Shown piece by piece: positions 1-6,297 of a stretch of DNA of 13,337 nt. A program made the position numbers and the translations under genes. The notes below the pieces were generated by a model. It ran no database searches and was not told the DNA's origin. It saw only the letters and a list, made by a program, of their open reading frames with translations. The stretch's first letter is position 1. Each line of letters begins with the position of its first letter. Source of the stretch: Thermoflexus sp. (GTDB taxonomy: Bacteria > Chloroflexota > Anaerolineae > Thermoflexales > Thermoflexaceae); assembly GCA_017743605.1 (NCBI GenBank), contig JAGHYO010000043.1, positions 1 to 13,337 on the forward strand, in the 5' to 3' direction.

Positions 1-151
1 GGACGATCCGGATGGGCGCGGGGGCGGGGCGCCGGAGCAACCAGACGCTGGCCAGGAAGCTGGCCAGAGTGGCCGCCAGCACCAACGCCTCCCGCACCGT
101 CTCCCAGCGAGAGCCTCCGGCTCGCTCCCTCGGACCGGCCTCCTGCGCCAT
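1..151 (-). CDS. N-terminus of a membrane-anchored protein, possibly ComEA-like (runs off left edge)
   Basis: An open frame starts at an ATG (149-151, minus strand) and continues off the window. The ATG is preceded by a GGAGGG ribosome site about 8 bases upstream. The 50 visible residues begin MAQEAGPRERAGG and have a charged N-terminus. One hydrophobic helix follows (about residues 23-39, ALVLAATLASFLASVWLL), then RRPAPAPIRIV. This is the layout of a single-pass protein with a cytoplasmic start and a proline-rich outer linker. Chloroflexota ComEA/SLBB DNA-uptake proteins as I remember them start this way, with a helix, then an 'RRPPPPPIRIV' linker, then the SLBB and helix-hairpin-helix domains. 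The diagnostic domains lie outside the window, so the family call is a guess. It could be any bitopic membrane protein. Confidence 0.45.
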   Translation of the reverse strand, partial: MAQEAGPRERAGGSRWETVREALVLAATLASFLASVWLLRRPAPAPIRIV

Positions 152-299
152 CGATCCACCCTCCGGCATCCCCTGAGATCCAGGGAGGAGAACCTCCCCA
201 TGAAAATGATAGCCGGAGGGCGGCCTAACCCAGCTGGCTCGAGGGAGCCCGCTCCCATCCCCGTCAGCCAGCGGACCGGATGGGGGTCCAGGGGACCGG

Positions 300-527
300 T
301 TACAGCATCCCCTCTAGCACCCGCTCCAGGGCCATGATGTGGGCGCAGGTCCCACGACGGCGGAAGAAATCGCAATCGCAGGACCAGTTCCCTTCGTGGT
401 AACAGACGTGATGGGTGCCGTTCTCACCGCGCACGACAACTGAGAACGAGAGGAAGCGGAAGCGATCCCGCTCCTCCGCGTAACGCCGGGCCTTCTCGAT
501 CTTGCTGATCAACGCTGAGTCCACCAT
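300..527 (-). CDS. Small SWIM zinc-finger protein (75 aa)
   Basis: This 75-residue protein is almost nothing but a SWIM zinc finger. The ligands read C50-D-C52, eight residues, then C61-A-H63, the CxC...CxH pattern of the SWIM family. That fold binds one zinc and is used for DNA or protein contacts, for instance in Swi2/Snf2 ATPases, MuDR transposases and recombination mediators. The N-terminal half (residues 1-45) is a short charged helix followed by beta-type sequence (FRFLSFSVVVRG, HHVCYHEGNW) that leads into the finger. The start is supported by GAGGAGG four to five bases before the ATG. No partner domain is fused, so it is a stand-alone finger. The gene lies about 175 nt downstream of a strong promoter and behind an intrinsic terminator, which suggests attenuated expression. 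The family assignment is firm; the cellular role is unknown. Confidence 0.85.
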   Translation of the reverse strand: MVDSALISKIEKARRYAEERDRFRFLSFSVVVRGENGTHHVCYHEGNWSCDCDFFRRRGTCAHIMALERVLEGML

Positions 528-602
528 TAAACCTCCTCATCGGGATGGGGGTTTGGGCTTCATCCTTTTCTGCGCCGGTCGGTCCCTCTCCGCGTCCCTG
601 GG

Positions 603-643
603 AGAAAACAAAACGGCACGCCGGCCCGCAGGCCACGTGCCGT
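603..643 (-). terminator. Strong intrinsic terminator or attenuator in the SWIM gene leader
   Basis: On the minus strand an 8-bp perfect stem pairs 636-643 with 613-620 (ACGGCACG / CGTGCCGT). A second inner stem, GGCC/GGCC at 631-634 and 623-626, surrounds a CGCA-type loop. The stem is followed at once by TTTTGTTTTCTC (612 down to 601). This is a textbook Rho-independent terminator. It lies between the promoter at 709-737 and the SWIM start at 527, so it either ends a short RNA or acts as an attenuator. Confidence 0.8.
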
Positions 644-702
644 GCGGATGCGATAGAACAATCCGGTTCCCGCCCGCAAGGGAGACCCCCACACGAAATC
701 TT
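603..702 (-). ncRNA. Candidate ~100-nt structured RNA (small RNA or leader of the SWIM gene)
   Basis: Transcription from the promoter at 709-737 should begin near 702 and stop at the terminator near 603, giving about 100 nt. The part before the terminator can fold into its own hairpin. TGCGG (minus strand, 674-678) pairs with CCGCA (643-647). Inside it GCG pairs with CGC and GAAC pairs with GUUC around a six-base CGGAUU loop. The hairpin abuts the terminator stem. I do not recognise a known riboswitch, T-box, SRP or 6S signature. It could be a free small RNA, an attenuated 5' leader, or both. The remaining gene-free sequence to the right (738-878) shows nothing I can name. Confidence 0.5.
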
Positions 703-708
703 TGCCTT

Positions 709-737
709 AGTATAAGCCAGGCCGGAAGGGATGTCAA
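709..737 (-). promoter_or_regulatory. Near-consensus sigma70-type promoter
   Basis: Read on the minus strand, a perfect -35 TTGACA (732-737) is followed by a 17-base spacer and the -10 TATACT (709-714), which differs from TATAAT only at the fifth base. The predicted start is an A near 701-702. It drives the structured RNA at 603-702 and, by readthrough, the SWIM gene. It is the best promoter match in the window. Confidence 0.8.
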
Positions 738-878
738 CGGAGGGATCTCGAGGCAGGGCTTTCCAGCCCGGGCTCGCGGACGGCCGCCCCGCCCGGAAAG
801 CAGGAGGGCGCGGATCTGGGGCGGAAGGAGGGGGTCCTCCGGAAGCCGTGATAGCATATAGGGTGGCGCTACCTGTGA

Positions 879-1324
879 GAGTGCCTGCGCTACGGCCGAA
901 TGCACCGGAACACCTACCTCAACGCGCCGGCCATGCTGGAGCCGGCTGTGCCGTTCCGGGGGCGACCCGATCTTTTCTTCGCTGGTCCGATCAGGGGGCA
1001 GAAGGCTACGTGGGCAACGTCACCACCAGGCCCGTGGCGCGGGTGAACACCGCCCGCTCGCTGCACGGGAAGCCTCCCTTCGTCTTTCCAGTCACCACCA
1101 TGATCGGGGCGCTGTGCGATGACATGGCCCGGGCGGACCCGAAGGGTTTCCAGCCGATGAAGGATTGCTTCTGGCTGCCGCTGCCCCTGGAGCGGCCGGT
1201 GCGGGAGAAGCGGGCGCGGGCCTTTGCCTACGCCCGGCGCGCCCCGGTGGACCTGGAGCGTTTCGGGGCCGAGCGCGGGGAGGCGGAACATACCCTCCCT
1301 CCACCGCCGGAGGCGACCTCATGA
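879..1324 (+). pseudogene. trmFO: trmFO remnant: C-terminal end, 5'-truncated and frameshifted
   Basis: TrmFO is the folate/FAD-dependent tRNA (uracil-54-C5) methyltransferase. This stretch encodes only its C-terminal part. From 879 one frame reads ECLRYGRMHRNTYLNAPAML and then FRGRPDLFFAGPIRG. These match the conserved TrmFO segments 'EFVRYG-MHRNTxLN' and 'RxDLFFAGQITG'. After the G run at 994-998 the homology continues in another frame as EGYVGNVTT, then TTMIGAL, FQPMKDCF and YARRAPVDLERFG. Restoring the frame needs one extra G. No frame upstream of 879 supports the FAD-binding N-terminal two-thirds, and a stop at 876-878 precedes the match. The frameshift could be a sequencing error, but the missing N-terminus is not. 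The stop (1322-1324) overlaps the ATG of the next gene. A functional copy would have to be elsewhere. Confidence 0.85.
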
Positions 1325-2487
1325 GCAACCGAGCTCGGGAGGCGTGGCGGTTCATCGTGCTCCTCGGCCTGGTGAGCTGGATGGCCGATGTCACGTATGA
1401 GAGCGCCCGCAGCCTCGTCGGGCCGTATCTGGCCACGCTGGGCGCTAGCGCTGCCCTGGTGGGGGCCCTCGGAGGCGTCGGGGAGCTGCTGAGCTACGGC
1501 CTGCGCCCCCTCTCAGGCTACCTGGCGGACCGGTTGCGCCGGCCCTGGGGGCTCACCTTCGCGGGCTATGCCATGAGCGTCCTGGCCGTCCCGTTGCTGG
1601 CTCTGACCCGGGCGTGGCCCGCGGCCGTCGTCCTCGTCCTCCTGGAGCGGCTGGGGAAGGCGATCCGCACCCCCGCCCGCGACGCGATGCTCTCCCACGC
1701 GGCCCAGGAGGTGGGCCCCGGGAAAGGCTTCGGCCTTCACGAGGCTCTGGACCAGATCGGCGCGGTCGGAGGGCCGCTGCTGATGGCCCTGATCCTGCAG
1801 CGCAGCGGACGTTACGACTTGGCCTTCGGGGTCCTCGCCCTCCCGGCCCTGATCACCATGGCCCTCCTGATCACTGCCCGCGCCCTGTATCCGGCCCCCC
1901 AGCGGCTGGAGGCGGTCGCCGACGATCCAGCGAGGGCGATCCCCCGAGGGATCGCCCATCCCCAGTTCCGGCGCTATCTGGTTTTCGTGGCCTTCAGCGT
2001 GGCCGGGCTGGTCCACTTCCAGCTGCTTTCCTTCCATCTCAAGCGGTCCGGCCTGCTGCCGGATCCCGCCATCCCCGCCCTCTTCGCCGCGGCCATGCTG
2101 GTGGACGCGGTCGCCGGCCTGGCCTTTGGGGCCCTCTATGATCGCCTGGGCTCGAGGGTGCTGATCGGGATCCCCCTCTTCAGCGCCCTGGCGGCCCCGC
2201 TGGTGTTCTCCGGGCACGCACTCCTGCTCCTTTTGGGGATGGCTTTATGGGGGGCGGTGATCGGCGGGCAGGAGACGATCATGCGGGCTGCGATCCCGTC
2301 GCTGGTGGCCCGGGAGGAGCGAGGCACCGCCTACGGGATCTTCAACGGGGTCTACGGGCTGGCCTGGTTCCTGGGGAGCGCCGCGATGGGAGGGATCTAC
2401 GAGCTGTCCTTAGGAGGGGTGATCGCCTTTGCGCTCCTGATGGAAGGGATCGCCGTCGTCGCCTTCTTAAGGCTCCAGACCGCGTAG
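1321..2487 (+). CDS. Major facilitator superfamily transporter (388 aa)
   Basis: This is a polytopic inner-membrane carrier of about 12 hydrophobic helices, the usual MFS length. MFS motif A appears in the first half as GYLADRLRR (residues 66-74) and again, degenerate, in the second half as GALYDRLGSR (270-279). Between them is ERLGKAIRTPARDAML (109-124), a loop typical of a widespread uncharacterised bacterial MFS_1 group. REERGTAYGIFNG (331-343) is another conserved cytoplasmic loop. I chose the ATG at 1321, not the long upstream in-frame extension. The extension covers the trmFO remnant, while the ATG has GGAGG seven bases before it and begins just ahead of helix 1. The gene overlaps the trmFO remnant's stop as ATGA, suggesting past translational coupling. 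The substrate cannot be told; efflux of a small molecule is a reasonable guess only. Confidence 0.9.
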   Translation: MSNRAREAWRFIVLLGLVSWMADVTYESARSLVGPYLATLGASAALVGALGGVGELLSYGLRPLSGYLADRLRRPWGLTFAGYAMSVLAVPLLALTRAWPAAVVLVLLERLGKAIRTPARDAMLSHAAQEVGPGKGFGLHEALDQIGAVGGPLLMALILQRSGRYDLAFGVLALPALITMALLITARALYPAPQRLEAVADDPARAIPRGIAHPQFRRYLVFVAFSVAGLVHFQLLSFHLKRSGLLPDPAIPALFAAAMLVDAVAGLAFGALYDRLGSRVLIGIPLFSALAAPLVFSGHALLLLLGMALWGAVIGGQETIMRAAIPSLVAREERGTAYGIFNGVYGLAWFLGSAAMGGIYELSLGGVIAFALLMEGIAVVAFLRLQTA

Positions 2488-2684
2488 CGCTCAGGGAGCA
2501 CACCCTCGCGACCTGCAAGCGCTCCCCCTTACCCGGCGAATGCGGGTTGAAATGAATTTCGGCCTACAGAGATCGGGCTCCTGGGGCCTCTTCCTCATTG
2601 CGTCAAGCCCTTATGGGTCCCGCTCCTGCATCGTCGACAGAGGCCGACGCGTCATGGGAAGCATCCATATCCGCGCCCGAGGCC

Positions 2685-3152
2685 TTACGCCCAAGCGGGC
2701 TCAGCCACTGGTAGCGCTTCGGGTGCTTCCTCTAAAGGTGGCGTCATCAGGTATTCGTGCACGGCCTGAGCGGCCCGCATGGCGGCCGCAGAGGCAGTCG
2801 CCATCCGGTCCGGCCCGGTCACCCCATCTCCGGCCGCGAACACCCCCAGCCGCGAGGTGCGGCCCGCTTCGCCCGTCGCGATGAGGCCGGACCGGGAGAC
2901 CTGCAGGCCGCTCGTTGTCTGGGCCACTGTAGGATCCGGCCAGAAGCCCGGGGCGAGGACAGCGGTGTCCACCGGCAAGATGAAGTTCGAGCCAGGGATG
3001 GGCACTGGGCGCCGGCGTCCGCTGGCATCCGGCTGCCCCAGGGTCATCCCGACGAACTCGATGGCCGCCAGCTGACCCTTCTCCCCTTTTCCGAGCCGGA
3101 GATCTTCAGGCGGCAGGTTGGCATGCATCAGGAACTCCGGGGCCGGATACAC
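2685..3152 (-). pseudogene. Fragment of a glutamate-synthase small-subunit-type oxidoreductase (GltD-like C-terminus)
   Basis: The 155-residue frame begins at a GTG. It matches the C-terminal third of GltD-like NAD(P)H/FAD oxidoreductases, which feed electrons to glutamate synthase and related enzymes. Recognisable pieces are LGQPDASGRRRPVPIPGSNF, where intact relatives have 'LGEPDASGRRRPVPIPGSEF', and the FAD-binding tail LGVFAAGDGVTGP followed by ATASAAAMRAAQAVHEYL. The N-terminal iron-sulfur segment, the first dinucleotide fold and the NADPH site are absent. The open frame continues upstream only to a stop at 3204-3206, right where the clpB promoter region begins. A short independent protein is possible, but a truncated remnant of a gene of about 450 aa is more likely. 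It lies back to back with clpB. Confidence 0.7.
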
Positions 3153-3244
3153 CCCCTGCTCTCGGGTCGGCCGGGCGGATCCGGCTGGCGCTCCAGCCTT
3201 CTGCTAATCCGCCATTAATCTTCCTCTTATTTCTCTCTGACGCC

Positions 3245-3269
3245 CGTCCGCTAATCTAAGAGTCGGACG
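3245..3269. promoter_or_regulatory. Inverted repeat upstream of clpB (possible operator)
   Basis: CGTCCG (3245-3250) and CGGACG (3264-3269) form a perfect 6-bp dyad with a 13-base AT-rich centre, 36 bases before the clpB ATG. The centre contains TAATCT, which could be a -10 element, though I see no convincing -35. The dyad matches neither the CIRCE consensus (TTAGCACTC-N9-GAGTGCTAA) nor the HAIR box of HspR. It may be a site for another heat-shock repressor or only a weak hairpin in the 5' leader. Confidence 0.3.
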
Positions 3270-3305
3270 TGCAGGGATGTCTCGAGGTGGAAAGGAGGAG
3301 GATCG

Positions 3306-5897
3306 ATGAACCTGAACCGGTATACGGAGAAAGCTCAGGAGGCCCTTCTGGAAGCGCAGCGGCTGGCGGAGGAATACCGGCATCCGGTCATTGAGAACGA
3401 GCACCTGCTGCTCTCCCTGCTCCGCCAATCCGATGGGGTGGCGCCGCAGGTGGTGCGCAAGGCGGGGGCCGATCCTCAGGTCATGATCGAGGAGCTGGAG
3501 CGATACCTCGCTGGCCGGCCCAAGGTTTACGGCGCCGGCGAGATCGGCCTCTCCCGCGCCGCCGCGGAGACCCTCCGCCAGGCGGAGCGGGAAGCCCGGG
3601 CCATGCGCGACGAATACGTCAGCACGGAGCACCTGCTTTTGGCCTTGGCCGACCGAACGGATGGGGCGGCTGGGGCCGTGCTGCGGCGTCACGGGCTTAC
3701 CCGCGACGCTCTCATGCGGGCCTTGGCCGCTGTCCGGGGTGCCCATCGGGTAACGTCCCCCACCCCGGAGGCCACCTATCAGGCTCTGGAGAAATACGGG
3801 CGGGATCTCACGGCCCTGGCCCGGGCGGGGAAGCTGGACCCGGTGATTGGGCGCGATGAGGAGATCCGCCGGGTGATCCAGATCCTCTCCCGCCGGACCA
3901 AGAACAACCCGGTGCTGGTGGGCGACGCCGGCGTGGGCAAGACGGCCATTGTGGAGGGCCTGGCCCAGCGCATCGTCCGCGGCGACGTCCCCGAGGGCCT
4001 GAAGAACAAGCGCCTCGTGCAGCTGGACCTGGGCGCCCTGGTGGCCGGGGCCAAATACCGCGGCGAGTTCGAGGAGCGCCTGAAGGCGGTCCTCAAGGAG
4101 GTCACCGACGCCCAGGGCGAGATCATCCTCTTCATCGACGAGCTCCACACGGTGGTGGGGGCCGGCCGGGCCGAAGGGGCCCCCATGGACGCCGCCAACA
4201 TCCTCAAGCCCATGCTGGCCCGCGGCGAGCTCCACTGCATCGGCGCCACCACCCTGGATGAGTATCGCCAGTACATCGAGAAGGACCCGGCCCTGGAGCG
4301 CCGCTTCCAGCCGGTGTATGCAGATGAGCCCTCGGTGGAGGAGACCATCAGCATCCTGCGCGGGCTCAAGGAGCGCTACGAGGTCCATCACGGGGTGCGC
4401 ATCACCGATGCCGCGGTGATCGCCGCCGCGGCCCTGAGCCACCGCTACATCCCGGACCGCCGGCTGCCGGACAAGGCCATCGATCTGATCGACGAGGCGG
4501 CGGCCCGCCTGCGCATGGAGATGGACTCCAAGCCGACGGAGCTGGATGAGCTGGACCGCCGCATCCTGCAGCTGGAGATCGAGCGGGAGGCCCTGAAGAA
4601 GGAGCGGGACGAGGCCAGCCGGGAGCGCCTGATGGCCATCGAGCGGGAGATCGCCGATCTGCGGGAGAAGGCTGACGCCCTGCGCATCCAATGGGAGCGG
4701 GAGAAGACGGTCATCCAGGAGATCCGCCAGATCAAGGAGCGGATCCAGGGGACTCAGCATCAGATCGAGATGGCCGAGCGCCGGCTGGATTATGAGGAAG
4801 CTGCCCGCCTGCGCTACGGCGTGCTGCCCGATCTGGAGCGGCAGCTACGGGCAGCAGAGGAGCAGCTCAACGCCCTCAGCCGCGGCAAGCGGCTGCTCAA
4901 GGAGGAAGTGGACGCCGAGGACGTGGCCCGGGTGGTGGCCGCCTGGACGGGCATCCCGGTGGTCCGCCTGATGGAGGGGGAGACCGAGAAGCTCCTGCAT
5001 CTGGAGGGGCGGCTCCACGAGCGAGTGGTGGGCCAGGACGAGGCGGTGCGGGCGGTGGCCAACGCGGTGCGGCGGGCCCGGGCCGGCTTGAAGGATCCCA
5101 ACCGGCCCATCGGGGTGTTCCTTTTCCTGGGCCCCACGGGTGTGGGCAAGACCGAGCTGGCCAAGGCCCTGGCCGAGGCCCTCTTCAACGACGAGCGGGC
5201 CATGGTCCGCATTGACATGAGCGAATACCAGGAGAAGCACACGGTCAGCCGCCTCATCGGCGCCCCGCCCGGCTACGTAGGCTACGAAGAGGGCGGCCAG
5301 CTCACCGAGGCCGTGCGGCGCCGGCCTTACACCGTGGTGCTCTTCGACGAGATCGAGAAGGCCCACCCCGAGGTCTTCAATGTGTTGTTGCAGGTCTTCG
5401 ATGAAGGACGGCTCACCGACGGCCAGGGCCGCACCGTGGACTTCAAGAACACGATCATCATCATGACCAGCAACATCGGCAGCCAGTGGATCAAGGAGCT
5501 CGCCGGGCAGGACGAGCGCAAGATGCGACAGCTGGTCCTCAGCGCCCTAGACCAGCACTTCCGGCCCGAGTTCCTGAACCGGATCGACGAGATCGTCATC
5601 TTCCACCCGCTGTCGATAGAACACCTGCGGCAGATCGTGGACATCCAGCTGCGGCGGCTGCAGGCGATGCTTGTCGAGCGGCGCCTGGCCCTGGAGGTGA
5701 CTGAGGAGGCCAGGCAGTATCTGGCCACGGTGGGCTACGACCTGGTCTACGGCGCCCGGCCGCTGAAGCGGGCCATCCAGCGGGAGCTGGCTGACCCGCT
5801 GGCCGTGGAGGTTCTGAAGGGGAGCTTCCGCGAGGGCGATACAGTCCGGGTGGATCTGCGGGACGGCCGGCTGGTCTTCGAGCGGGCCGCTGCGTGA
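3306..5897 (+). CDS. clpB: ClpB AAA+ protein disaggregase (863 aa)
   Basis: ClpB is the cytosolic hexameric AAA+ machine that, with DnaK/DnaJ/GrpE, pulls polypeptides out of aggregates after heat stress. The full domain order is present: Clp N-domain repeats (about residues 1-145), nucleotide-binding domain 1 with Walker A GDAGVGKT (206-213), Walker B IILFIDE (273-279) and arginine-finger region ALERRF (329-334), the long coiled-coil M-domain (about 405-530), and nucleotide-binding domain 2 with Walker A GPTGVGKT (609-616), Walker B VVLFDE (677-682) and sensor-2 GARPLKRAI (816-824). The length is standard for ClpB. The M-domain and the lack of a ClpP-binding loop separate it from ClpA/ClpC. 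The start is fixed by AAAGGAGGAGG just before the ATG. Divergent remnant genes flank it and no chaperone partner is nearby. Heat-shock control is likely, but no known operator is seen. Confidence 0.97.
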   Translation: MNLNRYTEKAQEALLEAQRLAEEYRHPVIENEHLLLSLLRQSDGVAPQVVRKAGADPQVMIEELERYLAGRPKVYGAGEIGLSRAAAETLRQAEREARAMRDEYVSTEHLLLALADRTDGAAGAVLRRHGLTRDALMRALAAVRGAHRVTSPTPEATYQALEKYGRDLTALARAGKLDPVIGRDEEIRRVIQILSRRTKNNPVLVGDAGVGKTAIVEGLAQRIVRGDVPEGLKNKRLVQLDLGALVAGAKYRGEFEERLKAVLKEVTDAQGEIILFIDELHTVVGAGRAEGAPMDAANILKPMLARGELHCIGATTLDEYRQYIEKDPALERRFQPVYADEPSVEETISILRGLKERYEVHHGVRITDAAVIAAAALSHRYIPDRRLPDKAIDLIDEAAARLRMEMDSKPTELDELDRRILQLEIEREALKKERDEASRERLMAIEREIADLREKADALRIQWEREKTVIQEIRQIKERIQGTQHQIEMAERRLDYEEAARLRYGVLPDLERQLRAAEEQLNALSRGKRLLKEEVDAEDVARVVAAWTGIPVVRLMEGETEKLLHLEGRLHERVVGQDEAVRAVANAVRRARAGLKDPNRPIGVFLFLGPTGVGKTELAKALAEALFNDERAMVRIDMSEYQEKHTVSRLIGAPPGYVGYEEGGQLTEAVRRRPYTVVLFDEIEKAHPEVFNVLLQVFDEGRLTDGQGRTVDFKNTIIIMTSNIGSQWIKELAGQDERKMRQLVLSALDQHFRPEFLNRIDEIVIFHPLSIEHLRQIVDIQLRRLQAMLVERRLALEVTEEARQYLATVGYDLVYGARPLKRAIQRELADPLAVEVLKGSFREGDTVRVDLRDGRLVFERAAA

Positions 5898-5957
5898 GCG
5901 CCGCCCCACGTGGTGGCCCTCATCCGTCTCATTCGATGGCGCAAAGGTCGCTTTTTG

Positions 5958-6026
5958 GTAGGAGGGGCTTTCGCTCCGAACTTCGGTCTTCGGTGATGTA
6001 AGGGCCGCGGCGGAAGACGCTCCTAC
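5958..6026. repeat. REP-like palindromic element with GTAGGAG/CTCCTAC ends
   Basis: The element begins GTAGGAGGGGCTTTCGCTCC and ends CTCCTAC, so its terminal 7 bases are a perfect inverted repeat (5958-5964 and 6020-6026). A second nested dyad, GTCTTC/GAAGAC, lies inside. A related head, GAGAGGGGCTTTTGCACGAC, recurs at 6038-6057. 'GTAGGAG-GGGCTTT' heads resemble interspersed extragenic palindromic repeats known from other GC-rich bacteria. Whether it is repeated in this genome cannot be judged from one window. Confidence 0.4.
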
Positions 6027-6222
6027 GGGAGTGATGTGAGAGGGGCTTTTGCACGACGGACCTCCGCGAAGGGAAGGGCGCTTCCCTGGCGGTGCCCCTA
6101 TACGGCGGGGGCGGCGACGAGACCTCGATGACGGTCTTCGGGCCCGGCTGGCGGACCGTCGGCCTCCGGGCCCCTTCCCCATCGGGCTCCTGGGCCGGGA
6201 TGGCTCATGGCCCTGATCCGGG

Positions 6223-6270
6223 AAAGCGGCCGCGGAGCGTGGGGCGGATCCCTCCCCCGGCCGCTTTATT
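6223..6270. terminator. Bidirectional terminator between clpB and the sortase fusion
   Basis: AAAGCGGCCG (6223-6232) and CGGCCGCTTT (6258-6267) form a perfect 10-bp stem. Because the stem ends in A's and T's, it supplies a short U-tract in both directions: CTTTATT on the plus strand and CTTTCC on the minus strand. A smaller GGGG/CCCC pairing lies in the loop. It sits 28 bases past the minus-strand stop codon and closes the convergent region. Confidence 0.65.
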
Positions 6271-6297
6271 CTCTGGGCTCCGACGCCGGCGCTTGGA

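Larger units (their letters stand above)
5898..6297. other. Gene-free convergent region with several hairpins
   Basis: These 400 bases lie between the converging clpB and sortase-fusion genes, and I see no convincing protein here. The region holds four dyads: the GTAGGAG element (5958-6026), a GGGAAG/CTTCCC hairpin (6071-6086), a pair of mutually exclusive stems (6131-6173) and a terminator (6223-6270). The short open frames across it lack ribosome sites and family resemblance. Confidence 0.6.

Noticed and set aside
243..256. GGGAGC-CC-GCTCCC dyad downstream of the SWIM gene as a terminator
   Set aside because: The loop would be only two bases and no T-tract follows on either strand.
1165..1320. 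N-terminal extension of the MFS protein to 1165
   Set aside because: The extension is Ala/Gly/Pro-rich, covers the trmFO remnant in another frame and lacks a ribosome site, whereas the ATG at 1321 has one.
1513..2217. 234-aa minus-strand open frame inside the MFS gene
   Set aside because: Its composition (Gly/Gln/Asp/Arg-rich) is that of a reverse-complement shadow, and the plus-strand transporter explains the region fully.
2494..2526. GGGAGC/GCTCCC dyad after the MFS gene as a terminator
   Set aside because: The arms are only six bases around a 21-base loop, and no T-run follows. The rest of 2488-2684 shows nothing I can name.
3183..3198. GGCTGG-CGCT-CCAGCC hairpin upstream of clpB as a terminator
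   Set aside because: The stem is perfect but short, with no U-tract on either strand and no gene end next to it.
3204..4760. Long minus-strand open frame (518 aa) opposite clpB
   Set aside because: It is the antisense shadow of a GC-rich coding region, with Leu/His/Gln-rich low-complexity sequence, no ribosome site and no recognisable domain.
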